64,000 nucleotides of DNA from Porites lobata (Eukaryota; Cnidaria; Anthozoa; Scleractinia; Poritidae). Within the stretch, counting starts at the first letter, position 1, and each line of letters opens with the position of its first letter. A program made the position numbers and the translations under genes. This document shows, piece after piece, positions 12,101-25,700 of this stretch. Location: contig CALNXK010000150.1 of the NCBI GenBank assembly GCA_942486035.1, positions 259,001 to 323,000 of the forward strand. The letters are read 5' to 3'. The notes beneath the pieces are model-generated. The model was given only the letters and a program-made list of their open reading frames with translations. It did no database searches and had not been told where the DNA came from.

Positions 12101-15100
12101 GGCTCGAGTTTCAAGCTTCCAGTGTCGACTTACTTTTGAATGGTACTGTATATTTTAGAGGTTTAAAGAACCGGGATCCCTTCAATTTTCCTTGGAGCAC
12201 AGGATTGTATGAGGTTTAGGCACTACACAGAACAGCCCTAAAATTCACATGAATTACAGAGGTCAACTAATGAAATTTCTACACACCTAATAAGAAGCTG
12301 CAAAAAACTGTTTTCTTAACTCTAACTCAATCGGCTCAAGCAGGGGGCAAAGAAAGTCAGTTTAACCGCTTACCCTTTAGGCCTGAAAGTCATTTTAACT
12401 GGCCCAAAAAAATTAATAATTAATTGTTATTTGTTATTTCACTACAAGCTTTATTAAATCATTGTAATAATAACAATAACTGTGATAATTCAGCCTTAAA
12501 AACAGCTTCAATCCACATGGCACTTTTTTTAATAAACAATTTGTCTTGGTACTTCTGTAGTTTGAATTCCCCCAAAAAGTTTCACTCACTCATTAGGCAA
12601 GTTAAGAACAGAATTCACAAGCCTGAAGCTAAATATGGTAGCCCCAGGCTATCAGACACAATTTTCTTTGCATGCTGCCCAAAGTTATCTCTTATTGCAA
12701 GGAAGTAAAACTGACTGATTTCCAATTTGGAGAATACACAATCAACTACTAAATTATCATTACTAGCCTAATGTAAAGATTGAGAGATATTTACAAACTA
12801 CTGAAATTTTCCTGTAATGACTGAACAGACAAGGTTAATAAGTTATTATATGGCCCTTTTTAGTGCCTTTTTCTTTAGTTGAATACAACAAAAAAACACT
12901 GGAAGTGATTTTCAACATCCTCACACAAGAGGTCATTCGAGGTCGATCATGTTCACTAAACTGAATTGAACCTGCGGCGATGCGATTGAAACCACAAGAC
13001 ACAGTGTCTTTGACCATGAGAATTTTTGGACCTGAGCCTGCCATCAATTAAAACCAATAACTGGTGAGCGGATAACTTTAAAAAACATGTGACCTCAATG
13101 AGTCTTACACTTGAGCCCACAGTACAGTAATGTGACACTGGTCAGTGGGCACCTTTTTTGACAGTTGTTCATTGACCATAACATGGATGGTCCACTAGCT
13201 ATCAAGTTAAAAACAGTCTCAGTCAAAATTGTTGGGACACTTTACTGTCTTCTTGCCCACCCAATGTTGATGCACAAGATTTGGTGAGTTAACGGCGATA
13301 AATAACATTGGGAGGATGAGCAGGTAAGCCAGAAGTAAAAAAAAAAACAGCATTGGGTGGAAGTGTCCCATCTATTTTTGTCTAAGACAGGGGTAATGAC
13401 TGGTCATTACAAGAAAATCTTGCCCGTTCAGCAGGCAATCAGAGCACGCGTACTATTGTAGCCATAAAATAAAAGAAAGTAAAACTGATGTCCAACTTGT
13501 AGAATACTCAATTAACTAGTGAATTATCATTACTAGTCATTGAAACAATGAAAGAATAAACAAAAGGCAAGGAGATAATATACTTACTGGTGGGCCACGC
13601 CTTCCCGGTGATCCTGGGGGACCTCTTGCACCCTAGATTTTTTGAGAGGAGGATAACACTTATCACTTATTCTTGTAGCTCAAAATTGCATTCTTCTAAA
13701 ACTTTGAATACTACAATCTAAGATTGAATTGAGTTATCAAAAATTGATTCCTTCACATAAACAAGATACATTCTTCAACAGCTGAAACAGTATTTTTAAA
13801 TACAACATATATTGAAACTGAAGGGATGGTTAATTTTTAGTGCACATAATTTTTATTGATACAAAATTATGATATTGTGCAGTACTAAAATGTGGAAATC
13901 TTGCAATGTCACCCTCTAGCATAAACACTGAAGACTGAACTTACCGGTGCTCCTTGTTCTCCTTTAATGCCACCAGGAGTTTGAGGATCAGGCCCCTTTT
14001 CTCCACTGGTCTGTAACATGATAGAATATAATGGTTACAGTAGACACTCTTAATCAATTAGCCTAAAGGTAATCTGGGACTGTGCTCTAGCCGAGCCCTG
14101 TGGCCCCTGATGCTCAACTTTTGCTCTCAGGTGACCAGAAAATCTTAGTTTTTTTTCAAAGAAATCATATGTTGGGCAACCTAAACAAATTCAGAACACT
14201 GGACTCCCTTCCATTTTTGTTAGAACACAGCCTTAGTAATTTAGGCAAGGTTCAAATCAAGTGAGTGCAGCCATTTCACCAATCTGATGTGAAAGATACA
14301 GTCTGTACACGGAGGCTTGGACGGTCATTGCCATGTGCTCTCACCCAATTTGTTTTGCTATGTTGCTGTTGACAGGTGTCAGGTGGCTTAATACCAGTGC
14401 TGACTGCCTTCTTGCTGAGGAGACTGTTTCGATCCTTCCTCTGTCCTGACCATCACGGCACCTACCCTCCAATAAGACTAATACCCAAGTGTTTTAACCA
14501 TGTTTAGGCATCCCAAACACTTCAAACAAATGTGACACCCACCTACACTCCAGGACCTACATCTATAGAGAGAAGATGTCATGACATCACAAAAGCTTAA
14601 TTTAAGAAATTATTAGATTGGTGGAGATAAACAGAAAAGAACAGGATGAAAACTGTCCTCCTCAATAGATTTTTAAGTAGGAGGTGATCACTGATAAAGT
14701 AGGAGGCTCTTCAGCAAAGCCAGAGGTGTCAAAACAAAGCAAAGAAAAGCGACTTAAACACAAAGTAAGCGGCTATAAATCCCAAAGTAAGCGGCGATCA
14801 ATCGCCGGGTGCCGCCTTCTATTGAGAACCCTCATTTCTTATCTAATCTCCAAGCAAGCGAGACTTAACGTTGATATTAAGAGCATTCTTGTTCTTTGTA
14901 AATTAATGTTGCCATTAATCCCATAATTAATCGCAAATTCAAATTTTGGTGATGTCACACTTTAATTTCTACTCTCTTCTTGCCTGGCCTTGGAGCAATG
15001 TTTGATAATAGGAGATCTAGAATTACTGGAGCACAAGTTATAGCCCATAATGCTATAATAATTTAAAACTTTATGGCTTCATTCAAACAATACAGCTGTA

Positions 15101-16684
15101 GCTCATTATTACATTCTGACTGGAAGAACTGCAAACAAAAACTTACTAATCCCCCGGCTCCTCCAGAAGGGCCAGGCTGTCCAATTGGGCCTGCTTCACC
15201 CATGTCTCCTCTTAAACCCGGGGGTCCTGAGGTGCCCTGGAAACAAAAGGAGAATTATGGATTTATACCAATCAGATATCATGCATAATTTTTTTCTATC
15301 AGTCAGTGTAAAACGCATACTATAGATGATTGTTTTCACCATGCAAATGAGTATGTGACAAAAATAGTCCCATTGTTTTCTAACCCTAAAAACAGTAGTC
15401 CGCAGTCACTCTGCAGTCTGCATTTTACACTGCCCTTTTTTCTATACACAGTCAAACCTCCTTAACCCTTTAAGCCCCGATATCCACATAAAAATTCTCC
15501 ATACTGACCTTCATACATTACCTTAAAAAATAGTTGAGAGAATTTTGTAAAAGATCAAAGCATTTTTCCTTTGGTGATCATTTTATTAACTCTCATAACC
15601 ATTTCTCTTGGTAACATATGGATATTGTTAGGAGAATATTGATGTTGGTCACTATCGGGACTTAAAGGGTTAATATTCTTAGTGAGACCCCTACAAACTA
15701 GCACCCTACTGTGCCATTCCACAGGCCAAGTTGCTATCTCCCAACAAAGTTGACGTGCCTACATTATTGGAGCCTGCACTCTTCTCACTCTTGGAGTCTC
15801 TTTCTACTCGTAGAGTAGTGTTTAAAAGAACGTTAGCAGTCTGTTGCAAGTCTCCATTCTTGATTCTAAATTACCACAAGAATTGAGCATGAAGAATGAA
15901 AAATCAGTAAAGAAAAGCCTGACAACAAACTATAGGAAGGCATTGTGCAACTTTGTTTACATGCCAGGGATTCATTCAACATTTGTAAATTACACAAGCT
16001 TTCTTCCTACAGTCGAACCTCCCATTAAAGCAACCACCCAATGCAAAATGCAAAGGCTTGGTGGTTGCTTATGGGAAGTGGTCACTTACATACAATGTAT
16101 GAGAGTCAGACCACAAGGGCGAAATTTTTTAGGCAACATAGAATAGAGTGGTACGTTTATAATAATTCTAAAAAAATAATGAAAGTTTGCTTTCCCCTGC
16201 CAATTACTGGTAGTTTTATTGAGAAAATCATTAGCTATTGTTTGGGTCAGTTCATTTACGGAAGTGCACTTAATTATTAGATCATGCAAGTTATAAATTT
16301 CTGGTTAACAAATTTTACTTTTGTACGTGACTTCTTGTACAGAAATGTCCCTAACACGTCTGCTGAACATAAACTTAACTTCTTAAATTAAACCTGGAAA
16401 ACTGAGTCTTTTTCTCAAGGGTACTGGTTAATATTGTAGTTATAGATTGAACTAATAAACACAGTAATAGATGTATAGACAATAATGACAGCCAAAGAAT
16501 AAATTCCTTTTTGTCCATTTTTATTATGTACTTCACTGTATAGAGAGGCCATGCGTCAACTGGTCAAGTGGCCACTTACTGAAGGTTGAAAGCAATAGAA
16601 AATTCTTAAACTGTCAGCTGAAACAGTGGTCGTGGTTGCTTACAGGAGGTGGTCGTTTGCGAGAGGTTCCAGTATAAGGCTTTA

Positions 16685-16720
<36 letters not shown>

Positions 16721-19700
16721 TGTTTATTCACAAATCCAAATCGGAAAGTGAAAAGGAGATAAAAGAGGTTATCCCTTTCTAGTTTATCTCCTGAGAACAT
16801 TTTTGGTGTTTTGGGAAGGTGGTCGCTTATGGAAGGTGGTCACCTGCCGGAGGTGGTCGCACATAGAAATTCAACTGTATACAATACTACATCAGCCAAA
16901 ACATTATATATTGCTATTGAACGAATGAGAGTACGTCTGACAGATAATTCCTGCCCTTTGCACTGTGCAAGTTGCCGTTCAACCATCAATTTTTTTAGTT
17001 TAAATTTCCGATATATAATTTAATATTGAAGAACTAAAATGACAGAAAAAGTGTGCCATTTTTTATACACTTCAAGGGTCAACTGTTGACTTATCCAGTT
17101 ATTGGTGCTACATACTTTATAGCCTTTGGGTCCTGGAGGTCCTTGATCACCTTGTTCTCCTTTTTGTCCCTAATAAAGAAAAAAGTAAGCTTCAACTACT
17201 ACCCGCTAGTAGGGTGCAAAGAAAGTCAGTGATGAGCAGGATTGATTACAGTTCTTCCGTTATTTGAATTTTCCCAAAAAACTTCCCTTGCCCAAGAACA
17301 GAATTCACTAGCCAGATAGCAAAATCCACTAGATAGGCATCCAGTGGGTAAGAAAGTGCAAAATTCTTTTTGCCCAAGATTGTAGCCCCTTTACAGCACC
17401 CCAGTCTCAATACCATCACAACTTGGTTCCAGCAGGGGAAGTTAGCATAAGTGATACTCACAATGTCACCATTTGGCCCAACTGGTCCAGGTTCTCCTTT
17501 CTGTAAAAAACAAAATTAATAGAGGAAATTACTAAACCAGTATTCACAAGTAAATTTTCCCCACTGCCAATCTTCCTGCAAACATTTTTGTACATGTATT
17601 CTTTTTACCCTCAGCAACATCCGACTGAATTTCTCCTTGATTACTGGATTAAGACGTATGATTTCTGGGATAACCTTTGAGCGTTCCAATCACCTCAGTC
17701 GTCTGAGAATGTTTTAATATGATCCCTTTAAATTTTACAAGATCATGTCAATCATCTGGATAAAACTCAATTATTCTATCCAAACGATCGAGGTCGTGCC
17801 AATCTAATGGCTCCTTTGCGATGGTCTAGGTAGCGTTTTTATTGGCCTGATCACTCGAACATTATTTGAAATGACTGGGGCAATTGGGAAGATCTGGACG
17901 ATTATATGGAAACCAGGCTTAATTACACGGTTAATCATATCTATAACAATACTCTCAAATTTGATTGGCTATCAGCAACCATGATTTCAGCATCAATAGG
18001 AGGCTCATAGTACTGATACGTTTAGAGTATCAATTATTATTATTTTTTTTTGCATATAGTAATATTTGAGTTTGATATACAGGACAATCGGAAGCTAGCC
18101 TGCACCATAGATGAAACCAAACCTCAGGTTAAGTCAGTCTGTGAACAAGCGCCAAAATCCTTATTCCAGCCCCCTCTTATGTACTTCCAGGGTTTTGTTT
18201 CAAGCTGGACGCCGGATGCAACGTGCGGTTGTTTGACATGTAACGTCCGGTAGTCGGCACACATGAAATACAGTGAAACCTGTATTAAGCAGACACCCTA
18301 GGGGAATGCTGTAGTGTCCGCTTAATACAGGTTGTCCGCCTAATACAGTTTTTGATAGATAACGTCATATGAGGTGTCAAGTGCCATTCAAATGAACAGT
18401 GGAAACATTTACAATACTCCCAGAGACTATGACGATATACGTTTGCATCTATTTCTTTACCAAAGTGAACCAATTGATCATAGTACCATAAACATAGATA
18501 GCAACTCAAATTTGAAGAAATCAGATGAGTGAAACAAGCTCTGTACAAACAAAACGAAATAGAAAACAATACAGTACGCTGAAACTAATCAAATAAGTTC
18601 ATCAAGTCAAGGTTTTAAATGTAAAAATCGAAACATTTGTGGGTGGCAATTCGAGGCAATCTTTCGCATTTCCCTTGTCTGGCATGTTGGGTGGTGGAAT
18701 TAAATTACAAGTGTCTGTTTAATACAGGTTGGCAACAATAGAAATGACCATTTCAGGTACTTTTTAGGTGTCTGCGTCCGCTTAATAGAGGTGTCCGCTT
18801 AGTAAAGGTTTCATTTAAAGTAATTAAGGGAAATAAATTTTGGGACTTTGGCTACTGTTCACTAAATAGAAGGTGTCCGCTTAATACAGGTTTCACTGTA
18901 ATTATTTTTTTTAAGAGTGAAAATCGTTTTTTTCCATTTCTTAAAGAAAGACTTGAACCTTATTTTACTCAGTTATGAAATGCATGCAATAATTGAAAAA
19001 AAAAAGAGATAATTCCTGTAATAATTCCGGTTACCCAATTCTGGTCTAAGCAATGCAGGAAATTGCATTTTAGAGAGTCCAATTTTACAAATTTTTTTTT
19101 TTTTTTTTTTTTTGGGGGGGGGGGGGGCATTTCCCCGGACACCCCTAGGAGTTTGTGCCTCCAGCACATCCGCCAGCTGAACCACTTCATCTGTACGTAC
19201 TTTCAAATGCTACCGAAAACCCTGTACTTCATGTAGGATATGAGTGTGCACCATGATTAGCCAATTAAGATGGATTCCACCAGGAAATGAACCCTTTAAC
19301 CCTTTAAGTCCCAATGGTGTCCAACATCAATTTTCTCCTAACTATATCCATTGATTGTCAAGAGTTCTGGTTATGAGAATTAATAAATTGATCACCTAAG
19401 AGAAAATGCTTTGATCTTTCATCAAATTCTCTCAACTTATTCTTTAACAAAATGTATAGAGATCAGTTTGGAGAATTTGTATGTGGATGTTGGAGCTTAA
19501 AGGGTTAAACCCTAAGATCAAAATTGGGAATCTAATTTACTGTTCTTATACTTTTTCAATAGAAGGAGAGAGGAGAATTTGTTGAAATATCATTTAGTCC
19601 CTGATCATGTACTCAATTCTCATGACCACTCTGTTTAAGAAAGCACTGATATTACAAGGAGAAATTTGATGCTGGTCACTCTTAGGGCTTAAAGGGTTGA

Positions 19701-22700
19701 GTAACATTAATTTTCAGTGAACAAAAACTTTGTACCAGAATAATTTAAAGCATATTCCGTACAAAATTTACAGTTTTGAAGGGCTATAGATGTATTTAGT
19801 CATCTGTAATAACACCAAAGAAAACTTCTTATGGGATCTCAGATTTTTCATACAAATCATATGCTGGGCACCCTAGATTTTACAGTTTCAGAGCACTGGG
19901 CTCCCTTCAATTTTCCTTAGAACACAGCCCTGTTACAGATGACTAATTACATCTTTAGCCCTTCAAAAATGTAAAGAAGAATGCAATATTCTTTAAATTA
20001 TTTTGGTACAAGGTTTTTCTCCACTGAGAATTAAAATTACTCAATTTCCAGGTGGGTTCTGTCTTGAAACCATCATTGTTGATTTGCCAATCAGGCTGAA
20101 GGCAAATTCAAAATGCACATCCAGTGATTCATTGATCCCATTAGGCAAAACAAGGGTCTCGGCACTGCTTTGCAGCTTTGTTTCGCAGCAAGGGTTAGGT
20201 TAGGACTAAGAGCCAGCCAGGCTATTGGAAGCTCACCTTTGGTGGAAATGTTGGAGCAACTGGATCTAAGTAAAGCAAGCAGAACAGTTAAAAACCAATT
20301 AAAACAATTGACTTGAACTTGACTCAACTCTTGTTATAATCACAGAAACATTATTCTTGTATTCAATTTTTTAATACCGTAAATCCTCTATTTAGCCTCC
20401 CAGGGAGCTTATTTATTGCAAACACATTTGAGGGAGGGGGGAGGCTTATTTAATTTAGCGAAGAAGATAATATCAGTTCTCCATTTTAAGAACTATAACA
20501 CAAAGTGGAAAAGCTCAAGTACAAGTAGTTGGAGGTCATGCAGATGAGGATCAAAAACAAATCCGAACTTTACCTTGTAGTTGGTAAATGAACCATCCAC
20601 AAAGTTTTACAGTTGTGATTTATCAATACAGTCTATTATTGATAAGTGAAAAATAACAAGGGGAAGGGGAGGGGGGCTTATTAACTTTCCTCCCCTGAAA
20701 AGGGAGCGCTAAGTAAAGAGAGGGGGCTTATTCGAGAAGGGAGGGCTTACTAGAGGATTTACGGTACATGTGGCAGCTTGGACAGCCCAAAAAAACCTTC
20801 CTTACCTTAGCAAGCAAAGTCAGTGTTACTTCATAAAATCTAAGATAGAGGTCTAGCAAACTACATGTACTCACATATCAGTAATTGAACCTTGGAAATA
20901 GGTCCCCTGAGGATTTTTTTTTTTAAAATCAAATTAATGTGAGGTTTTCAGCAGGTTAGAGTAGAGTGGCCAAATGCATCAACAAGAAAGAGCTACCTTC
21001 TATAATGACATGTGTACTTCAATTAAGGCAAAAACTAGCCCACTACTGAGAAAAGTATACGAGTGTCCCTACACCTCCCTGCACCTACTGAAAGTATTGG
21101 TTCCCTCTCAGGAATCTAGAAGACAACAGATTTTAATAAAGATTCTTCTATCTTTCACAATAGTTACAACATATTTACACACAGGTATCGTGACCGTTAC
21201 TACAGCTGTAGCATATAATATTTAATATTTAATTATTACAGTGTACATTGTAATAAAATTACAAAAATGCTATTTACGATGATACAGGGGAATGATTTTC
21301 AAATACGTTATCTATTCGTTGTACTTGTGTAAAACAACAGTCATGGTAAGTTGTAAGAACCAGAATTCGAGTTATCAGCTGATACGTCGGCCCGTAACAG
21401 TCCCTCCCCCAATGAGAGATAGACCACTACACTGCCGACTAGATCCCCTACTCTTTACAAAACGCGTGCGGGTTCTTTAATGTCCTACAGAATTTACATG
21501 TATATGTGCAAGGGTTGTAAGACAGGGCCTATGGCTTTTTGTTCTTATCCGCCTTATCCGAGTATCAATACTATAACAACAGTATCATAATACATATTTG
21601 AAATTAAGTAATGATCCGGGTAAGAAGCAAGCAAGTTCTTTTGTCATGGCACAATACGCTTTCCTCACATAGGAATGTTTTCATTGGGGACCTTAAGCAT
21701 CAACGACAAAATGGGATGACGACACTGACCGGAAGAGAATTTTTCCCGCAGGAACCCTCTGGGCATGTGTAAGGTTGTCAAAACGTCATCCAGCCTTCGT
21801 CAACGACGAAATTCAGGGAGGTTTGCCGTTGTCGCTAAAAAGTAAGTATAAAACTATACTTTTTGCATATATATCACTCTTTTTCCCCCTTGTCATTCCG
21901 TACAAGTAGAAATATATTCTATGTGGATTAGCAGAATCCAAATGTTAAGCCCTTTGTTGCTTTCTTTGCCTGCTAACTTGAATATATTTTTCAGGTTCGG
22001 TTTGTTTGAAAACATGAGTGATGGCGGAACAACCAGTCAGAAAGACAAGTCAGCTTTCCTCTGCTATCTTCCGAACCTTTTAGATTAGATGCTGTTAGTT
22101 TCCTTACATTCTATGTTTACTCGTGCACTATAGGTTGTACTAAAGGACAAACGTTTATTTTTTTCGTAGAAAAATTTTATAATTTCCCATGTTGTTTTTA
22201 GCCACTAGTAAAGGCAACTATTTTACAGTGGACTCTGGAACATGATGTGGTTATGAGTAGTACTGAGAGAGGACAAATATGGTAGAACATTGCAGCAACA
22301 CTGAATTCTCTTCAGCAGCTGAAATCTTGCATAACTGCAAGTAGAGCTGTTCAAGATCGGTATACACTTTTAACTTCAAAACAAAAACAAAAGCTGTGTG
22401 ATGAAGAGAAGGCCTGCAAAATCGAATGATCCAGGTCGTAAAAAACAATAAATTTGCCATCATCGATTAAACCATCCTCATAGCTTATAAGACGCAATTA
22501 CAGAGGTCTTTGAATGCCATAACAAGACTGTAACGACAAAGTTCTTCGCAAAGAAAAAGGCGTTGTCTGTCTGGGAAGCTGCACTGCTTAAACTTCATGT
22601 TCGATCCCCACCGAAAACAAAACCCTTCGCCCAGTTTGGTTTTGAAATGTCGTCATCATGTTTCGTTGTCGATGCTTAAGGTCCTTATTTTCACGCATAG

Positions 22701-25700
22701 AGTGCATAAACCTACAAAAGGGCATTTTACGCAATGAAATGTATTTAAACTCCATTTTCAAAGGATGTTTTATTGTGTTAAAAGATTTCGACCAATCATA
22801 AGAGTTGAAAACAATAGCCAAGTGAAGTTTACAATTTTACATGTTCCTCACATATGTCTAAACCAATCAGAAGTGTAGTACAGAAGCTTGTAAAGTTAGC
22901 ACCTTCTTCCATTCCAACATTTTCACTGCGTTCGTTTTTTTCCTTTTCATCTTAATTATCACTTAATCCGTTGCTTGAGTTTTAAAATCAACCTCAGTTA
23001 AAGGGGCTGTGTCACAGTTGCAGTCTCATTCATCTTGTGAATGATGCCAATCACGTGTCCTTCGTTTCTACAGAACTTGAGAAAATTACTTGTAAATGGC
23101 AAAATAACAGCTTCATGTCAAAAAAATAAACTTGGGAAAACTTTCACGCTAACAAGTCTTCAAAAGTACAATTTCAATCTGTTTCAATCTTCCTCAAGTT
23201 TGTCCATCCATTTCTCATTTTGTTTTTGCAGTGTTATTTATACCTTCTATTCAAGTTCTGGGCAGTTATTCTTATGTTTCACTCAGTATGGTTGCGGTTC
23301 CCACTATTTGAATTTTCGTAAATTTTGTGACACAGCTCCTTTAAGTCACCCAGACAACTTACTATAATCTGTAAAACAATAGTAGTGGCATCCGTTGTAG
23401 CAGCAGAGGGGTGTAGGTTTACCAGCGACCGGCTGGCAGTCGTCGTCTAATAGACATTCACTATTAGGCTGGGGTGAACAAGTCACTCTCTTGAAGATTG
23501 GACAATACTCATTGGCTGGAAATCAAAAATTGAGGTCAGGTCAGCAACAGTTATTTAAGGACAAATCAATAAAAACTATAGCAACAATGAATCTAAGTGG
23601 GTTATGTTTTATCATAAGACATTATATGTTGCAGGTCAAATTTAAATTCAGGTTAAATTTTTTTTTACCTTGGTTAAGGAGCTCTTGTAGTAAAAAATGA
23701 TAATATTATACTTTCTCAACTAAACACCCCCCTGCATTTATATCACACTTTGCTTGGTGGATGCATTATATGCTTGAAACTTCAGCTTGTACACACCAGG
23801 TGGGTACTCATTGTTCTTTGCAGGCATGTTTCTTAAAATATTATAGTTAAAGTTGATAAACACATCACAAATATGCAAGTTTAAGGGGCTTTTTGCAACA
23901 ACTCCATTTAGACCTGGTGTTAATTACAATGGGCCAGGTGTTTAATTGAGAAAGTACTGCATTGAGATCCAAGTACCAAACCAAACTGTAATTGAGGCTT
24001 CATATTTAAACATCATATGTGAATTATGGAAAAATAGTACTTTAGCCTACAGTGTATGGAAAGCTGTTAACTTTTTTTAAGTTTAAAATAAACATGCATT
24101 AACTTACTTTTAAAGTTAATCATGCCTGGGAACAAAGCTAGATACTGTAGGCATTATAATATGTAGCAAAAGGTTGTGGATGTCAATATATCATTATAGC
24201 TCAATCAATTCCAAGTTGTCCAATTCCCCCTCCAAAATGGGCATTTGTCATTTTTTTTTGTTGTTGTTTTTTTTTGGAATGCTGCAAGTAAATAAAAGTA
24301 GGCAAGGCTAGTAGATTTATACAAAAGCCCACTCATCTTGCAGGGTTGTCAAGTAGCGGACTGATAATGAATAGTGGGTGGATTTGGAACTCACATGAGA
24401 GAAACAAGTTTTTGAGGGCCAAGGCATCTAGGGACATTTCGAAATTTAGAGTCTCGAAAATAGCATTAAAAGGGGTTTTCAAGCAGTGTTTTCCACCGCA
24501 GACACCATGTTGTTTTGTAAGAATATACACAAGACTGGGAACAATGCTGTCGAAATGTCCCCGGCGTTCCACAGATCTAGATCTAGATCTTAACCTGTTT
24601 AAATATGCATTCAATGTCTTTCAAAATTGGGAAACGGTGCCCATTTTTTGTCAGCAGTTATGGTAGAAGGAGATGAAGGTAGCCGGCTAAGGATGGCTAA
24701 CTAGCTGATGGTTTTGGCCAGCTACCGCCCCTTATTGACAACCCTGATATAAAGAGTATCAAAGCACAAGTTTGTAATAGAAAACTAAGAAACCTCAAGC
24801 CTACTTGTATGGGGTTAATTATTGTTTTAAAAACTAGGAAGGGGAAAATCATAACAGCCAATGTAGAAAATTTTGGAAAGAAGGGCAACCTACTGCAAAG
24901 AATTAGCAAATTATTTGAAGAGAAATTATCTCAGTTTTTTTTCTTTATTTTAAAATAAGAAATTCAGTGATGACATTGAACTGCCCCACCCCGAGGAGAC
25001 TTTTGATGCCCCACCATGGGAACACACAACTTGACAAATGCCCAACAAATGCCTAGAAGGGGGATGGCATGCCTGGAACAGACTGAGCCAATATTTTTGT
25101 CTGCTGGAGCTAAAACACAGGTAAAGCCCCATGTTTCTTGATCAGTACCATGTTGACTAGTGAGGCCTTCCAAGGGGTGAAAGCGACAGGCAACATAGCC
25201 CCGAAACTGGCGACAATCGACAGAAAAGGAGGAAAGAATTCTCGCATCGAAAATCCATTTTTAGTAGTGAAAGCGACATCTGATGTCTTTTATATTTTGG
25301 CAGTTTTGCCAGCAAAATAACTAGCCTGTGAGCAAGCTTTCATAAATTTTTATTTCCAACCCGGAAATTGCTGGAAACCACAAAGTGCGAAAACTGTCAC
25401 CGGAAACAAGAAATGCGTGAGCCATTTGTCAGTTACCTGCATCAGGCCAAGCCGAACTTGTCGGTTACGTTAGCATTCTAGGAGCAAAATATTACAATTT
25501 CACAAACACAACAAACGCAGTGAGATTCAGTGCTCAACACTAACTTTTTTGGACACTAGACAATGGGCTAATGAGTGAAATAAATCACTAGCCCAGAAGA
25601 ACAAGACACCGGTCCAAAAAAACAAGTACCAGGGGAGGCGGGAGTTAGTTTTTAATTCTTTACTAAAACAGTTTTTAAATCAATTTTTTTGAAAATCCAA

